From: Granulicella mallensis
Lineage (GTDB): Bacteria; Acidobacteriota; Terriglobia; Terriglobales; Acidobacteriaceae
Length of the DNA stretch: 64,000 nucleotides
Assembly: GCF_014203225.1 (NCBI RefSeq)
Contig: NZ_JACHIO010000010.1
Location: forward strand, 124,001 to 188,000
Direction: 5' to 3'
The notes under the pieces were generated by a model. It saw only the letters and a program-made list of their open reading frames with translations, made no database searches and was not told where the DNA came from. The position numbers and the translations under genes were made by a program. Shown piece after piece: positions 17,735-26,195 of the stretch (positions within the stretch are counted from its first letter, which is position 1; each line of letters begins with the position of its first letter).

Positions 17735-18184
17735 TTAGTTGTTGAGCTTTGCGACGTTCCCTGTGGGCGTAGCGTTGGGCTTGGCGGCAGGGGCGTACTT
17801 GCTGGCGCACTTGGCCTGGAGCTGGGTCGCGTGGAAGACGCCGTCACGGCCGTAGGTGCCGATGGCGAGGGCCTGGGCATCATCCTTGAAGGAGTCAGGC
17901 GGTGGCTCTGCGCCCTGGTAGTTCACGCGCAGCAGCTTACCCTGTTCCACCAGAGTGAAGGTAGCGTTGGTGCCGACGTGATTGATGCTGCCGGGCTGGA
18001 CGTTGCCGGCCACGCGCAGGTGGCGTGTATAGGCCTTGTTACCCAGCTGTTGCAGCTCGCTGATGGTGACGTAGTACTGTTTGGAGTCGCCTGAGGCGGA
18101 GAGGGCGAGCCAGGCGACGGTCGCCAGAACGATCACGCCTGCGATGACGAACTTTACCGGGGACTTTTGGCTCTGATTCTTCAC
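17735..18184 (-). CDS. ccmE: Cytochrome c maturation haem chaperone CcmE, cysteine (CxxxY) type
   Basis: A 149-aa membrane-anchored periplasmic OB-fold haem chaperone. One N-terminal helix (residues 11-30) precedes the beta domain (YYVTISEL, RVAGNVQPGS, GTYGRDGVFHATQL). Where standard CcmE has AKHDENYMP with the haem-binding histidine, this protein has AKCASKYAP: C126 replaces the histidine and Y130 is kept. CxxxY CcmE proteins are known from archaea and some deltaproteobacteria with a variant Ccm system. ccmA follows after 7 bases. The tail after residue 132 is Asn/Pro rich. Confidence 0.88.
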   Translation of the reverse strand: MKNQSQKSPVKFVIAGVIVLATVAWLALSASGDSKQYYVTISELQQLGNKAYTRHLRVAGNVQPGSINHVGTNATFTLVEQGKLLRVNYQGAEPPPDSFKDDAQALAIGTYGRDGVFHATQLQAKCASKYAPAAKPNATPTGNVAKLNN

Positions 18185-18264
18185 AATGCATTTAGTTTAT
18201 CGCGAGCCCACCCATCGCATGACAATCCTGTGCGATGAATGGGCTCCCGACAAAAATCTGACAA

Positions 18265-19383
18265 TTATTCGAAGGTAACGGGCAGGGTGCGGCGCTCGTG
18301 GCTGCTCTGGCGTGCCAGCTCCAGCAACTGGATGACGCGGTAGCCATCCTCGGACGGGATGGCCAGGGGAGCTTCGCCGCGAATGGCGTCGCGGACGTTG
18401 GCATAGAACAGCCGATAGTCTCCGGTGACGCTGGGATAGGGATTGCGGGCGATCTGTATGGGCTCTTGCAGGTCCGTGCCGACAGCCAGCGTGCCCCAGG
18501 CCGACTCGGCCTCGGGAAGCCAGGCCTCCGGAGACCCCAGTTGCGGGGGACGAGCGCCTCCGAGCAAGGCTGACTCCTGCGGATCGAGGCCCTGCTTGGT
18601 GTAGCTGCCGAGCGTTCCATGGACGCGGAAGCGGGGCGAGGCATTGGCGGCCAGCATGGTGGCATGGCACTCATAGCGCAGGCTGCGGGTGTCGCCGTTG
18701 GCGGATTTGACGTCGTATTCGAGGACGATGTCGAAGGCGTCATCGATATCGGTCTTGTCCCGGTCGGTGCGGACGCTGCCGGTGATGCGCGCCGGCAATC
18801 CGAAGAGCGCAACGGCCTGGTCGACGAGATGCGGCCCGAGGTCGAAGAGCAGGCCGTTGGGGTCGCCTCCAATCTCCTTCCATGTGCCCGCACGCTGCAA
18901 GGGGCGGAAGCGGTCGAAGTGGGCCACGACCTGGGTGATGCGGCCCAGCGTGCCTTCGCGATGCAGTTTGCTGACGGTGAGGAAGTCGGTGTCGTAGCGG
19001 CGATTGTGGAAGGGCGCGAGGATGCGGCCGTACTGCCTGGCGAGGTCGATCAGCGTGCGGGCGGCGGTGGCGCTGGTGGTGAGGGGCTTGTCGACGACGA
19101 CGTGCTTGCCGGCCTGCAGGGCCTGGGAGGCCAGGTCGAAGTGGGTCTCGTTGGGCGTGCCGACGACGATGAGATCAATATTGGGATCGGCAAAGGCCTC
19201 TTCGGGAGAGCGCAGGATGCGGGCGGTGGGATAGGCGGCGGCTGCGGTGTCTCCGGAGCGCTGGACGATGGCCGTGAGCTCCAGTCCGGGAACCGCGGCG
19301 ACGAAGGGGCAATGGAAGACCTTGCCGGCGAGACCGAAGCCGAGGACGGCGGTCCGAATGGGGGCGGGGGAGGGAGTGCTCAT
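18265..19383 (-). CDS. Gfo/Idh/MocA-family NAD(P)-dependent oxidoreductase
   Basis: A 372-aa sugar or inositol dehydrogenase-like protein. The Rossmann start is AVLGFGLAGKVFHCPF, and the family motif is VVVDKPLTTS near residue 95 (the E-K-P position reads D-K-P). The C-terminal domain contains GGDPNGLLFDLGPHLVDQ, which includes the aspartate and histidine expected at the active site. The substrate is unknown. It lies 80 bases upstream of ccmE on the same strand and may or may not share its transcript. Confidence 0.92.
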   Translation of the reverse strand: MSTPSPAPIRTAVLGFGLAGKVFHCPFVAAVPGLELTAIVQRSGDTAAAAYPTARILRSPEEAFADPNIDLIVVGTPNETHFDLASQALQAGKHVVVDKPLTTSATAARTLIDLARQYGRILAPFHNRRYDTDFLTVSKLHREGTLGRITQVVAHFDRFRPLQRAGTWKEIGGDPNGLLFDLGPHLVDQAVALFGLPARITGSVRTDRDKTDIDDAFDIVLEYDVKSANGDTRSLRYECHATMLAANASPRFRVHGTLGSYTKQGLDPQESALLGGARPPQLGSPEAWLPEAESAWGTLAVGTDLQEPIQIARNPYPSVTGDYRLFYANVRDAIRGEAPLAIPSEDGYRVIQLLELARQSSHERRTLPVTFE

Positions 19384-19875
19384 AGGGGCTATCGTACGAG
19401 AAGGAAACGGGAAACAGGAAACAGGGAGTGCCCTGGTACTCCGGGTGTGTTTATGAGCTCACGGCCAAAGCCTGTCATTTCGACCGACCAACGGGAGTGG
19501 AGAAACCCCTGTATTCTGCGACGCCTGCACTCGAAGAGCCCTTTGTGCTCGACGGCAGGCCTTACAGCGTGTGCCTTTGGCTTCTTCGGCCATACGAGCA
19601 GCCGCGAATACAGGGGTTTCTCCGCTCCCGTTGGTCGGTCGAAATGACAGGCTTTTGGGTAGGTCTGTAAGTACAGCCGTAGTGCCAGTCTGGTCGCATT
19701 TCATCTGAAACCTCGCAGCTCCTTCCGGGAACTGTTCGCTGTTCCTTGTTTCCTGCTCTTATGAATTTCCGCAGCAAGTTTTGCATACATCCCGGGGGAG
19801 GGTGCATCTAGTACTAGGAATAGTCTTTACGTCTGGCAGGAAGATTTATAACCGGGGCGTGGTAAACGATTTAGC
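19384..19875. other. Long intergenic region between divergent genes, filled by nested repeats
   Basis: 492 bases between the oxidoreductase and the tolC-like gene. Most is repeat (19401-19757). The last 110 bases upstream of 19876 must contain the tolC-like promoter; TTTATAAC near 19846 is a possible -10, but no convincing -35 is seen. Confidence 0.5.
19401..19757. repeat. Nested palindromic repeat: GGGAACA-type outer arms, family C inner arms
   Basis: Outer arms are short tandem-like runs: GGAAACGGGAAACAGGAAAC at 19403 and, reversed, the GGGAACTGTTCGCTGTTCC and TTGTTTCCTG words at 19726-19756. Inside them, 19467-19655 has near-perfect arms: AAAGCCTGTCATTTCGACC / GGTCGAAATGACAGGCTTT, then CCAACGGGAGTGGAGAAACC / GGTTTCTCCGCTCCCGTTGG and CCTGTATTC / GAATACAGG. 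The same outer-arm class encloses a different inner palindrome at 51313-51780. Confidence 0.78.
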
Positions 19876-21381
19876 ATGAGAGATATGGTCAAAGTGAATA
19901 AGCGTGCGTTTCCCATCGCGCTCGCCCTTCTGCTGGCGGTGGCATGTGTTCCGGCAGTGGCGCAGAGCAGCGGCGGCAGCAGCACTACTGACTCATCCAG
20001 CAATATTCAGTCGGTGACGGCGGTGCAGCAGCAGCTTTCGCAGCCGGGGCCTAGCGTCACCCCGTCGAGTGCGGCCGATTCCTCTTTTCGCGGCAGTATC
20101 GTTCGTGACAAGGCGACCGGCGACGTATTGCAGTTGACGCTCGATGACGCGATGCAGCGTGGATTACGCAATAACCTCGGGCTGGTATTGCAGACCTCCA
20201 ACGAAAAGTCAGCCAACGGACAGCGTTTGCAGCAGCTCCAGGAGCTTCTGCCGACCGTGAAGGGCTCGGCTTCGATCGAGGTGGAGCAGGTCAACCTGGC
20301 GGCGTACGGCCTGAAGTTTCCGGGGCTGAACCCGATCATCGGACCGTTCCAGGTGGTGGACTTCCGGGCATATCTGACGCAGAAGTTGGTGGATCTGCAG
20401 TCGCTCGAAAACTACATCTCCTCAAGACACAACTTTGAAGCGGCAAAACTCAGTGCACAGGACGCTCGCGACCTGGTGGTGCTGACGGTCGGCAATGCGT
20501 ATCTGCTGTGCATTGCGGATGCGGCCCGGATTGAGGCCGTGAAGGCCGATATGGCGACCTCCAAGGTATCGCTCGACCAGGCGACTGCGGCGCATGAGGC
20601 GGGCACGAGTCCCAGGCTCGATGTGCTGCGAGCACAGGTGGACTATCAGAACGAGGATCAGAACCTGATTGCGACGACGAACCAGTTGGCCAAGGACAAG
20701 CTGGCTCTGGCTCGGGCGATCGGCCTGCCGCTGGAGCAGAAGTACGAGCTGGCCAATACGGAGCCCTTCGCGGCGTTAGATACTCCCGATCCCGAGACTG
20801 CCTTTCAGGCGGCGCTGAAGCAGCGCAAAGATTTGGCAGCGATGGCCGAGCAGTTGAAGGCGGCGCAGGCGGGCAAGAAGGCGGCTTTTGACAGCCAGTT
20901 GCCCTCGGCGAGCTTCAGTGGCGACTACGGCGATATGGGCACGACGCCGGGTCATTCCCACGGAACATTTACGGCGACGGGGCAGGTATCCGCTCCGATC
21001 CTGCAGATTGCCAAGACGCGCGGCCAGGAAGAGGTTGCCGGGGCGCAGTTCGATCAGACGCAGGCGAAGCTCTCCGACCAGGTGCAGCAGGTGAATGCGG
21101 ATGTTCGCGATGCGATTCTCGACATCCAATCTTCGGCCAAGCTGGTTGAGGCGACCAAGAGCAATGTGGACCTCGCGCACGAAGCTTTGAGCGAAGCGCA
21201 GCAAAGATTCAAAGCGGGTGTCGAAGACAGCCTGCCGGTGTCGCAGGCCCTGTCTGCGGACGAGCAGGCGAACGATCAATACATCAGCGCGCTCTACCAG
21301 CACAACGTTGCGAAGCTTTCGCTTGCACGTGCGCTGGGTGTGGCGTCGACGAACTACAAAGATTATCTGGGAGGGAAGTAA
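19876..21381 (+). CDS. TolC-family outer membrane efflux protein
   Basis: A 501-aa outer membrane channel protein with a signal peptide (ALALLLAVACVPAVAQ, cleaved after AVAQ), a Ser-rich linker, and two OEP repeats (LTLDDAMQRGLRNNLGLVLQ near 95; the second after 300). It lacks a lipobox, unlike the channel at 9081. The HlyD-type adaptor starts 2 bases after its stop, so the two are cotranscribed and probably form one export system. No inner-membrane permease lies in the operon. Confidence 0.92.
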   Translation: MRDMVKVNKRAFPIALALLLAVACVPAVAQSSGGSSTTDSSSNIQSVTAVQQQLSQPGPSVTPSSAADSSFRGSIVRDKATGDVLQLTLDDAMQRGLRNNLGLVLQTSNEKSANGQRLQQLQELLPTVKGSASIEVEQVNLAAYGLKFPGLNPIIGPFQVVDFRAYLTQKLVDLQSLENYISSRHNFEAAKLSAQDARDLVVLTVGNAYLLCIADAARIEAVKADMATSKVSLDQATAAHEAGTSPRLDVLRAQVDYQNEDQNLIATTNQLAKDKLALARAIGLPLEQKYELANTEPFAALDTPDPETAFQAALKQRKDLAAMAEQLKAAQAGKKAAFDSQLPSASFSGDYGDMGTTPGHSHGTFTATGQVSAPILQIAKTRGQEEVAGAQFDQTQAKLSDQVQQVNADVRDAILDIQSSAKLVEATKSNVDLAHEALSEAQQRFKAGVEDSLPVSQALSADEQANDQYISALYQHNVAKLSLARALGVASTNYKDYLGGK

Positions 21382-21383
21382 GC

Positions 21384-22625
21384 GTGGCCGATCAGAACGA
21401 ACAAAAGAATAATCAGGGCGCAGAGAACGCGCCTGAGGCGGAACCGGCACCTAAGAAGTCAAAGAGGGGCATTGTCCTGGTCGTGGTCTTGATCCTGGCG
21501 ATTGCTGCGGGCTTCTATTTCTGGCGCTCCACCTTTACCGAGGACACCGATGACGCACAGGTCGATGGCGACCTGTACCAGGTCAGTGCGCGTGTTGCCG
21601 GCCAGGTGGTACATGTGGACGTGACGGATAACCAGTTGGTGAAGGCCGGCGATCCGATTGCCGAGGTAGATCCCAAGGACTTTGAGGTTGCCCTGGCTCA
21701 GGCCAATGCAAACCTTGCCAGTGCCCAGGCGGACCTCGAGCAGGCGAGAGTGAACCTGCCCATCACCCACGTGAATGTGCGTACCAGCGTTTCGACCTCC
21801 GGGTCGGATGTTCTGGGAAGCCAGGCATCGCTGTCACAGGCTCAGGCCAATGTGGCGGCAGCCCAGTCTCGCGTGGACCAGGCCCAGGCCAATGCTGTGA
21901 AGGCCCAGTTGGATGTGGACCGTTACACGCCGCTGGTGGCCAAGGACGTGATCTCCAAGCAGCAGTTCGACGCTGCGGTGCAGCAGGCTGCGGCGACGAA
22001 GGCCGCGCTGGCTGAGGCGGAGCGTTCGGTCAAGGCGCAGCAGGACCAGGTAAGCTTCGCTCAGCAGCATGTGGCGCAGTCGATTTCACAGGCCCAGCAG
22101 AGCGCTCAGAACGCTCCCGGTCAGGTGAAGGTGCAGCAGGCACGCATCCAGGCGGCAATCGCCGAGGTGGCGCAGGCCCAGGCCAAGGTCGACCAGGCTC
22201 AGCTGAATCTCGGCTACACGAAGATTGTTGCCCCGATTTCGGGTATCGTCAGCAAGAAGAATGTCGATGTAGGCGAGAACCTCAGCGTTGGGCAGGATCT
22301 ATTGACGGTAGTTCCGCTGGACAACCTGTGGGTCACGGCAAACTTCAAGGAGACCCAGCTCAAGCAGATGAAGGTGGGGCAAGAGGTCGATCTGAAGGTG
22401 GATGCGCTCGGCGGACGGAAGTTCAAGGGCGAATTGCAGCAGATTGGCGGAGCCACGGGCTCGCGGCTCAGCCTGTTTCCGCCGGAGAACGCGACGGGCA
22501 ACTATGTAAAGGTGGTGCAGCGTATCCCCGTTCGCATCAACTTTACGAACCTGGAAGCCGAAAATAAGGACCACGCGCTGCGGCCGGGCATGTCGGTCAC
22601 ACCGGATGTAACGGTAAAACAATAA
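21384..22625 (+). CDS. HlyD/EmrA-type membrane fusion protein
   Basis: A 413-aa adaptor of the EmrA class. The acidic/Lys N-terminus is followed by one anchor helix (residues 29-46), then DTDDAQVDGDLYQVSARVAG, typical of EmrA. The second lipoyl half (YTKIVAPISGIVSKKNVDVG) is near residue 275. A long Ala/Gln coiled coil lies between. Start GTG 21384. EmrA normally works with an EmrB MFS pump, which is absent here; the next gene lies beyond a terminator. Confidence 0.93.
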   Translation: MADQNEQKNNQGAENAPEAEPAPKKSKRGIVLVVVLILAIAAGFYFWRSTFTEDTDDAQVDGDLYQVSARVAGQVVHVDVTDNQLVKAGDPIAEVDPKDFEVALAQANANLASAQADLEQARVNLPITHVNVRTSVSTSGSDVLGSQASLSQAQANVAAAQSRVDQAQANAVKAQLDVDRYTPLVAKDVISKQQFDAAVQQAAATKAALAEAERSVKAQQDQVSFAQQHVAQSISQAQQSAQNAPGQVKVQQARIQAAIAEVAQAQAKVDQAQLNLGYTKIVAPISGIVSKKNVDVGENLSVGQDLLTVVPLDNLWVTANFKETQLKQMKVGQEVDLKVDALGGRKFKGELQQIGGATGSRLSLFPPENATGNYVKVVQRIPVRINFTNLEAENKDHALRPGMSVTPDVTVKQ

Positions 22626-22690
22626 TCGACTGCTGGTTGCTAACGGACGAAACGTAGAGCCGTCCAAAAAACAAGACGAGAAGAGACAAT

Positions 22691-22717
22691 GGCCCGGAGC
22701 AATCCGGGCCTTTTTTT
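22691..22717 (+). terminator. Rho-independent terminator after the HlyD gene
   Basis: Perfect 8-bp stem GGCCCGGA-GCAA-TCCGGGCC followed directly by seven T. It ends the tolC-hlyD operon and separates it from the DedA-type gene. Confidence 0.93.
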
Positions 22718-22797
22718 CTTTATGCGACTCGCAAGGTTTGCGAACATCTACTTAGCATCAGAACAAGTAAGTTTATATTGCTTGGAAGGGAACACTT

Positions 22798-23754
22798 ATG
22801 ACTTGGATGATGGGCTTACTGCTGCGTCACACGTACTCAGTGATATTTGGCTGGGTATTTGTGGAGCAGGCCGGGCTGCCGATTCCCAGTATTCCTCTGA
22901 TGCTGGCTGCGGGAACCATGAGCGCGGCCCATAAGGTGCACGTCGCCTATGCACTGCCGGTGGTGATGCTGGCGTGTCTGATCGCCGATTCCATGTGGTA
23001 CTTCCTGGGCAAGCGCTACGGCACCAAGGTACTGGATCTGCTGTGCCGATTTTCTCTGGAGGCTGCAACCTGCGTGAGCAGGACGCAGGGATCGGTGACC
23101 AAGCGCGGCGCCTTCACGCTGCTCTTTGCGAAGTTCGTCCCCGGCTTGAGCACGATGTGCGCACCCATTGTGGGGCAGGCAAAGATTCCCTATCCGACCT
23201 TTGTTATCTATGACATGGCCGGTACGCTGATCTGGGCGAGCGTGTGGCTGTTTGCCGGACGCTTCTTTGGCGATCTGGCCAAGCGCAGCAGCGATTTCTT
23301 TGCCGTGTTGGGGCATTTCGCCGGCCTGCTGGTGGTGTTGATGGTGATTGGCGTCGTAGTTTACCGGTTGGTAAAGCGGCGTCAGTTTGTCACAGAGCTG
23401 CGCGGACTTCGGCTGGAGCCGACCCAGTTGCTGGCCATGATCGACGATGCCAAGCGGGAGGGTAAGGAGCTTCCGTTCATCGTGGATCTGAGGCATCCGC
23501 TGGACCTGCTACCCGATCCCCGCGTGCTGCCCGGTGCCCTGCGGATTGGGCCCGATCAGTTGAAGGAACGCAGCACGATGATCCCGCGCGATCGCGATAT
23601 CGTTCTTTATTGCACGTGTCCGAGCGAGGAGACCAGCGCGAAGGTGGCGATGGAGTTGCGCCGCATGGGCGTGCGGCGGGTGAGGCCGCTGCGTGGTGGC
23701 CTGCAGGGATGGAAGGATGCTGGCTTCCCGTTAGAGATTATCGAGCTGGTCTAG
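22798..23754 (+). CDS. DedA/VTT membrane protein fused to a rhodanese domain
   Basis: A 318-aa fusion. Residues 1-190 are a DedA-type (SNARE-associated/VTT) domain with helices and re-entrant loops (WVFVEQAGLPIPSIPLML and FAKFVPGLSTMCAPIVG). Residues 205-315 are a rhodanese domain with a cysteine loop at CTCPSE (LYCTCPSEETS) and the usual LRGGLQGWKDAGFP end. DedA proteins move or flip lipids; what the sulfur-transfer-like domain adds is unknown. The ATG follows GAAGGGAACACTT. Confidence 0.9.
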   Translation: MTWMMGLLLRHTYSVIFGWVFVEQAGLPIPSIPLMLAAGTMSAAHKVHVAYALPVVMLACLIADSMWYFLGKRYGTKVLDLLCRFSLEAATCVSRTQGSVTKRGAFTLLFAKFVPGLSTMCAPIVGQAKIPYPTFVIYDMAGTLIWASVWLFAGRFFGDLAKRSSDFFAVLGHFAGLLVVLMVIGVVVYRLVKRRQFVTELRGLRLEPTQLLAMIDDAKREGKELPFIVDLRHPLDLLPDPRVLPGALRIGPDQLKERSTMIPRDRDIVLYCTCPSEETSAKVAMELRRMGVRRVRPLRGGLQGWKDAGFPLEIIELV

Positions 23755-23779
23755 GGAATGTCTAAAGAAGCGGCGACTG

Positions 23780-24000
23780 CACTTTTGCTGTTGATTCTGA
23801 GATAGGCCTGGGTTTTAGCCCAGGCATTACGAGACAAACACGAAGGGGCTTCAGCTCCTGGGCAATCCTTCTATCCGTTGGTATTTCTACCTGTGGATAG
23901 GAGTGCATGTCCCAGGGGCTGAAGCCCCCTTTATTGACTGTCTTGAATGTCCGGGCTCAAGCCCGGACCTATCTCAGAAGCAACGACAAAGCAGATGTTG
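23780..24000. repeat. Palindromic intergenic repeat, family A, copy 2 (complete)
   Basis: Outer arms CTGAGATAGG (23797) and CCTATCTCAG (to 23977), extended by TTTTGCTGTTGATT / AAGCAACGACAAAG. Inside are the hairpin GCCTGGGTTTTAGCCCAGGC, the arms GGGGCTTCAGCTCCTGGG / CCCAGGGGCTGAAGCCCC, and TCCGGGCTCAAGCCCGGA. It matches 1-160 closely across about 150 bases. It lies between convergent genes. Confidence 0.82.
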
Positions 24001-24019
24001 GATGGTTCTATAGCGACAT

Positions 24020-24760
24020 CTAACCACTGATTTTAAAAGAGATGCTGAATGTAGTTTCGACCTCGGTGGGTTGGTTGTTCAGCAGATACGGGCGGTAATG
24101 GGCTGAGCGGACGGCTTCAAGAGCCGCAGCCTGAAGCATGGCCGGGCCGCTGACGACGTGGGCGCTTTCGATGTGGCCGGTCTTGGCGATGACGGCCTGT
24201 ATGATGACCGTGCCTTCGGTACGGGAGAGCTTTGCGATCTGCGGGTAGTCAGGGCGGATGGGCGCGAGCAACATGCCGCTTGAGACTCCTGAGGAGATAT
24301 GCGTGGGGCCTCCTTCTCCCGTCTTTGGAGTTGCTACGACGACATGTGGAGAGGAACTGCCGCCGGGGTCCAGGCTGAACGGCTGGCTTGGTGTGCCCAT
24401 GCCAAGGCCCAGTGGGTTGGCTGTTGGAGCGTTGCTGGGGGAGGTGCTTTCTATGAAGGTGCGAGTGACCCCTGAAGGCGCATTTGTAGCGGGTGCCGTG
24501 GGCGCCGACATGGGGGAACTGGATGCGCTTTCCATGCGAACCCGTGGACGAGGCGGCGGCGGCGGGGGTTGAGGTGGGCGTGGCGGCGGCGCGATGAGCG
24601 TCATCATGGGCGCGCGCAGCTTGATGGCTTCCGGATGGAGCAGCGGCACAGCGATGATGGTGGCGGCGATGGCTGCCTGAATGGCAACCGAGATCACGGT
24701 AGGCCAGCGATTGCGGGCTTTTAAAAGTGTGGTGGATTCGACGAGAGATCCTTCAAACAT
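24020..24760 (-). CDS. TonB-type energy transducer
   Basis: A 246-aa TonB-like protein. One N-terminal helix (residues 22-40) anchors it in the inner membrane. A Pro/Arg-rich span (PPPRPPQPPPPPPRPR) crosses the periplasm, and a TonB C-terminal domain occupies about 165-245 (YPQIAKLSRTEGTVIIQAVI, then AALEAVRSAHYRPYLLNNQP). It would pass proton motive force to outer membrane receptors. No exbB or exbD is adjacent. Confidence 0.9.
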   Translation of the reverse strand: MFEGSLVESTTLLKARNRWPTVISVAIQAAIAATIIAVPLLHPEAIKLRAPMMTLIAPPPRPPQPPPPPPRPRVRMESASSSPMSAPTAPATNAPSGVTRTFIESTSPSNAPTANPLGLGMGTPSQPFSLDPGGSSSPHVVVATPKTGEGGPTHISSGVSSGMLLAPIRPDYPQIAKLSRTEGTVIIQAVIAKTGHIESAHVVSGPAMLQAAALEAVRSAHYRPYLLNNQPTEVETTFSISFKISG

Positions 24761-24917
24761 GGCGGCACCCCGATGTGAGATCGATGGCGCATCCAGGCGA
24801 GGAATGCGATTACTTGCTTAGACACCGCTGTGAAGCTTGATGTTCCCCTTGCATCTGAAGAGGAAGCGATTTGAGTTCGCCGTGACGGGGCAGGGTGTTC
24901 GCGAGATGATAGGACAG

Positions 24918-26147
24918 ATGGCTATTACGCAGACGGTTTCGCAAACAGTTTCGCAAACAGAGAGAATGGTTTCGAAGCCGGGACGTGTGTTGTCGGTGGA
25001 CGTGCTTCGTGGCATCACCATTGCGCTGATGATCCTGGTCAACGATCCGGGAGATTGGGATCACCTATTTGGGCAGTTGGACCATGCTCCCTGGAATGGC
25101 TGGACGTTGACCGACACGGTCTTCCCGTCATTTCTGTTCCTGATGGGCGCGTCGATCATCTTCTCGCTGCAGTCGCGCATCGCCCGGGGGAACTGCAAGG
25201 GCACGCTCGCCGGGCACCTCTTTGCGCGCGCGGGAAAGATTCTTGCACTGTACTGGGTGCTGGCCTTCTTCCCGAGAATGCATTGGACCATCCGCTGGTT
25301 TGGCGTGCTGCCGCGCATCGCGCTGTGCTACCTGCTGGCGGGCCTGGTGCTTCTGGCGACGCGACGGGTGCGTGTGCTGGTTGCGATCATCGCGTTCCTC
25401 CTGGTGGGCTACTGGGTACTGCTGCGGTGGGTCCCTGTGCCGGGACTGGGGATGCCGATGCGGGACATTCCGTTTATGGATCAGAACGCAAACCTGGCCT
25501 CGTGGATAGACCGCGGGGTGAGCTCCTGGTCGCTGCGGTGGCTGCATACAGGCACGCTGTATCGCAAGACGAGAGACCCAGAAGGCCTGCTGAGCACCCT
25601 GCCCGCAGTGGCTACGACGCTGCTGGGGGCTTTGGCTGGGATGTGGATGCTCAACGGCCAGCGCGTGGCGAATGGAATGCGCCGGATGCGCGTTGGACTG
25701 GCGGCGATGGGAGTGGCTGGAGTCGCCGCAGGAGTTCTCTGGTCGCGATGGTTCCCGATCAACAAGAACCTTTGGACCTCAAGCTTTGTGCTGCTCATGG
25801 CCGGATGGACGGCGCTCGCACTCGCGGGATGCTCGTGGCTGATCGACGATCGGCCTCAGCCCTGGCCGCGCTGGCTGCGCATTTCGAGCTGGCCCTGGCT
25901 GGTATTTGGGTCCAATGCGATTGCAGCGTTTACGGTATCGGTCATCCTTGTGAAGGTCCTGCTGTTCTTTAAGATTGCGGATTCGGACGGCGATAAGAAC
26001 AACCTCTGGGGTGTGATCTATGAGTCGGTTTTTGCGAGGAATGGATCGACGAACTGGACATCGCTGGCATTCGCGGTAAGCTTCGTGGTGATTTGTTTTT
26101 TACCGAACTGGTGGTTGTGGCGGAAGAAGATCTTTCTGAAGCTGTAG
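24918..26147 (+). CDS. NagX/HGSNAT-like membrane acyltransferase family protein (DUF1624/DUF5009)
   Basis: A polytopic membrane protein of about 409 aa related to heparan-alpha-glucosaminide N-acetyltransferase and bacterial NagX. Diagnostic features are VDVLRGITIALMILVN and TDTVFPSFLFLMGASI, followed by about nine further helices. The family moves acetyl groups to amino sugars; whether this one does is not known. I take ATG 24918, preceded by AGGACAG; the frame is open to 24837 and 24966 is also possible. The N-terminal codons include a short tandem, GTTTCGCAAACA twice. Confidence 0.82.
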   Translation: MAITQTVSQTVSQTERMVSKPGRVLSVDVLRGITIALMILVNDPGDWDHLFGQLDHAPWNGWTLTDTVFPSFLFLMGASIIFSLQSRIARGNCKGTLAGHLFARAGKILALYWVLAFFPRMHWTIRWFGVLPRIALCYLLAGLVLLATRRVRVLVAIIAFLLVGYWVLLRWVPVPGLGMPMRDIPFMDQNANLASWIDRGVSSWSLRWLHTGTLYRKTRDPEGLLSTLPAVATTLLGALAGMWMLNGQRVANGMRRMRVGLAAMGVAGVAAGVLWSRWFPINKNLWTSSFVLLMAGWTALALAGCSWLIDDRPQPWPRWLRISSWPWLVFGSNAIAAFTVSVILVKVLLFFKIADSDGDKNNLWGVIYESVFARNGSTNWTSLAFAVSFVVICFLPNWWLWRKKIFLKL

Positions 26148-26195
26148 GGCTTGGTTCGGGAGTGAAGATGGCAACGGTAACAAGAGGAGAAGATT

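Noticed and set aside
17728..17883. N-terminal extension of ccmA
   Set aside because: The extra 52 codons are Ser/Pro/Thr low complexity and overlap ccmE in another frame; ABC ATPase similarity begins after them.
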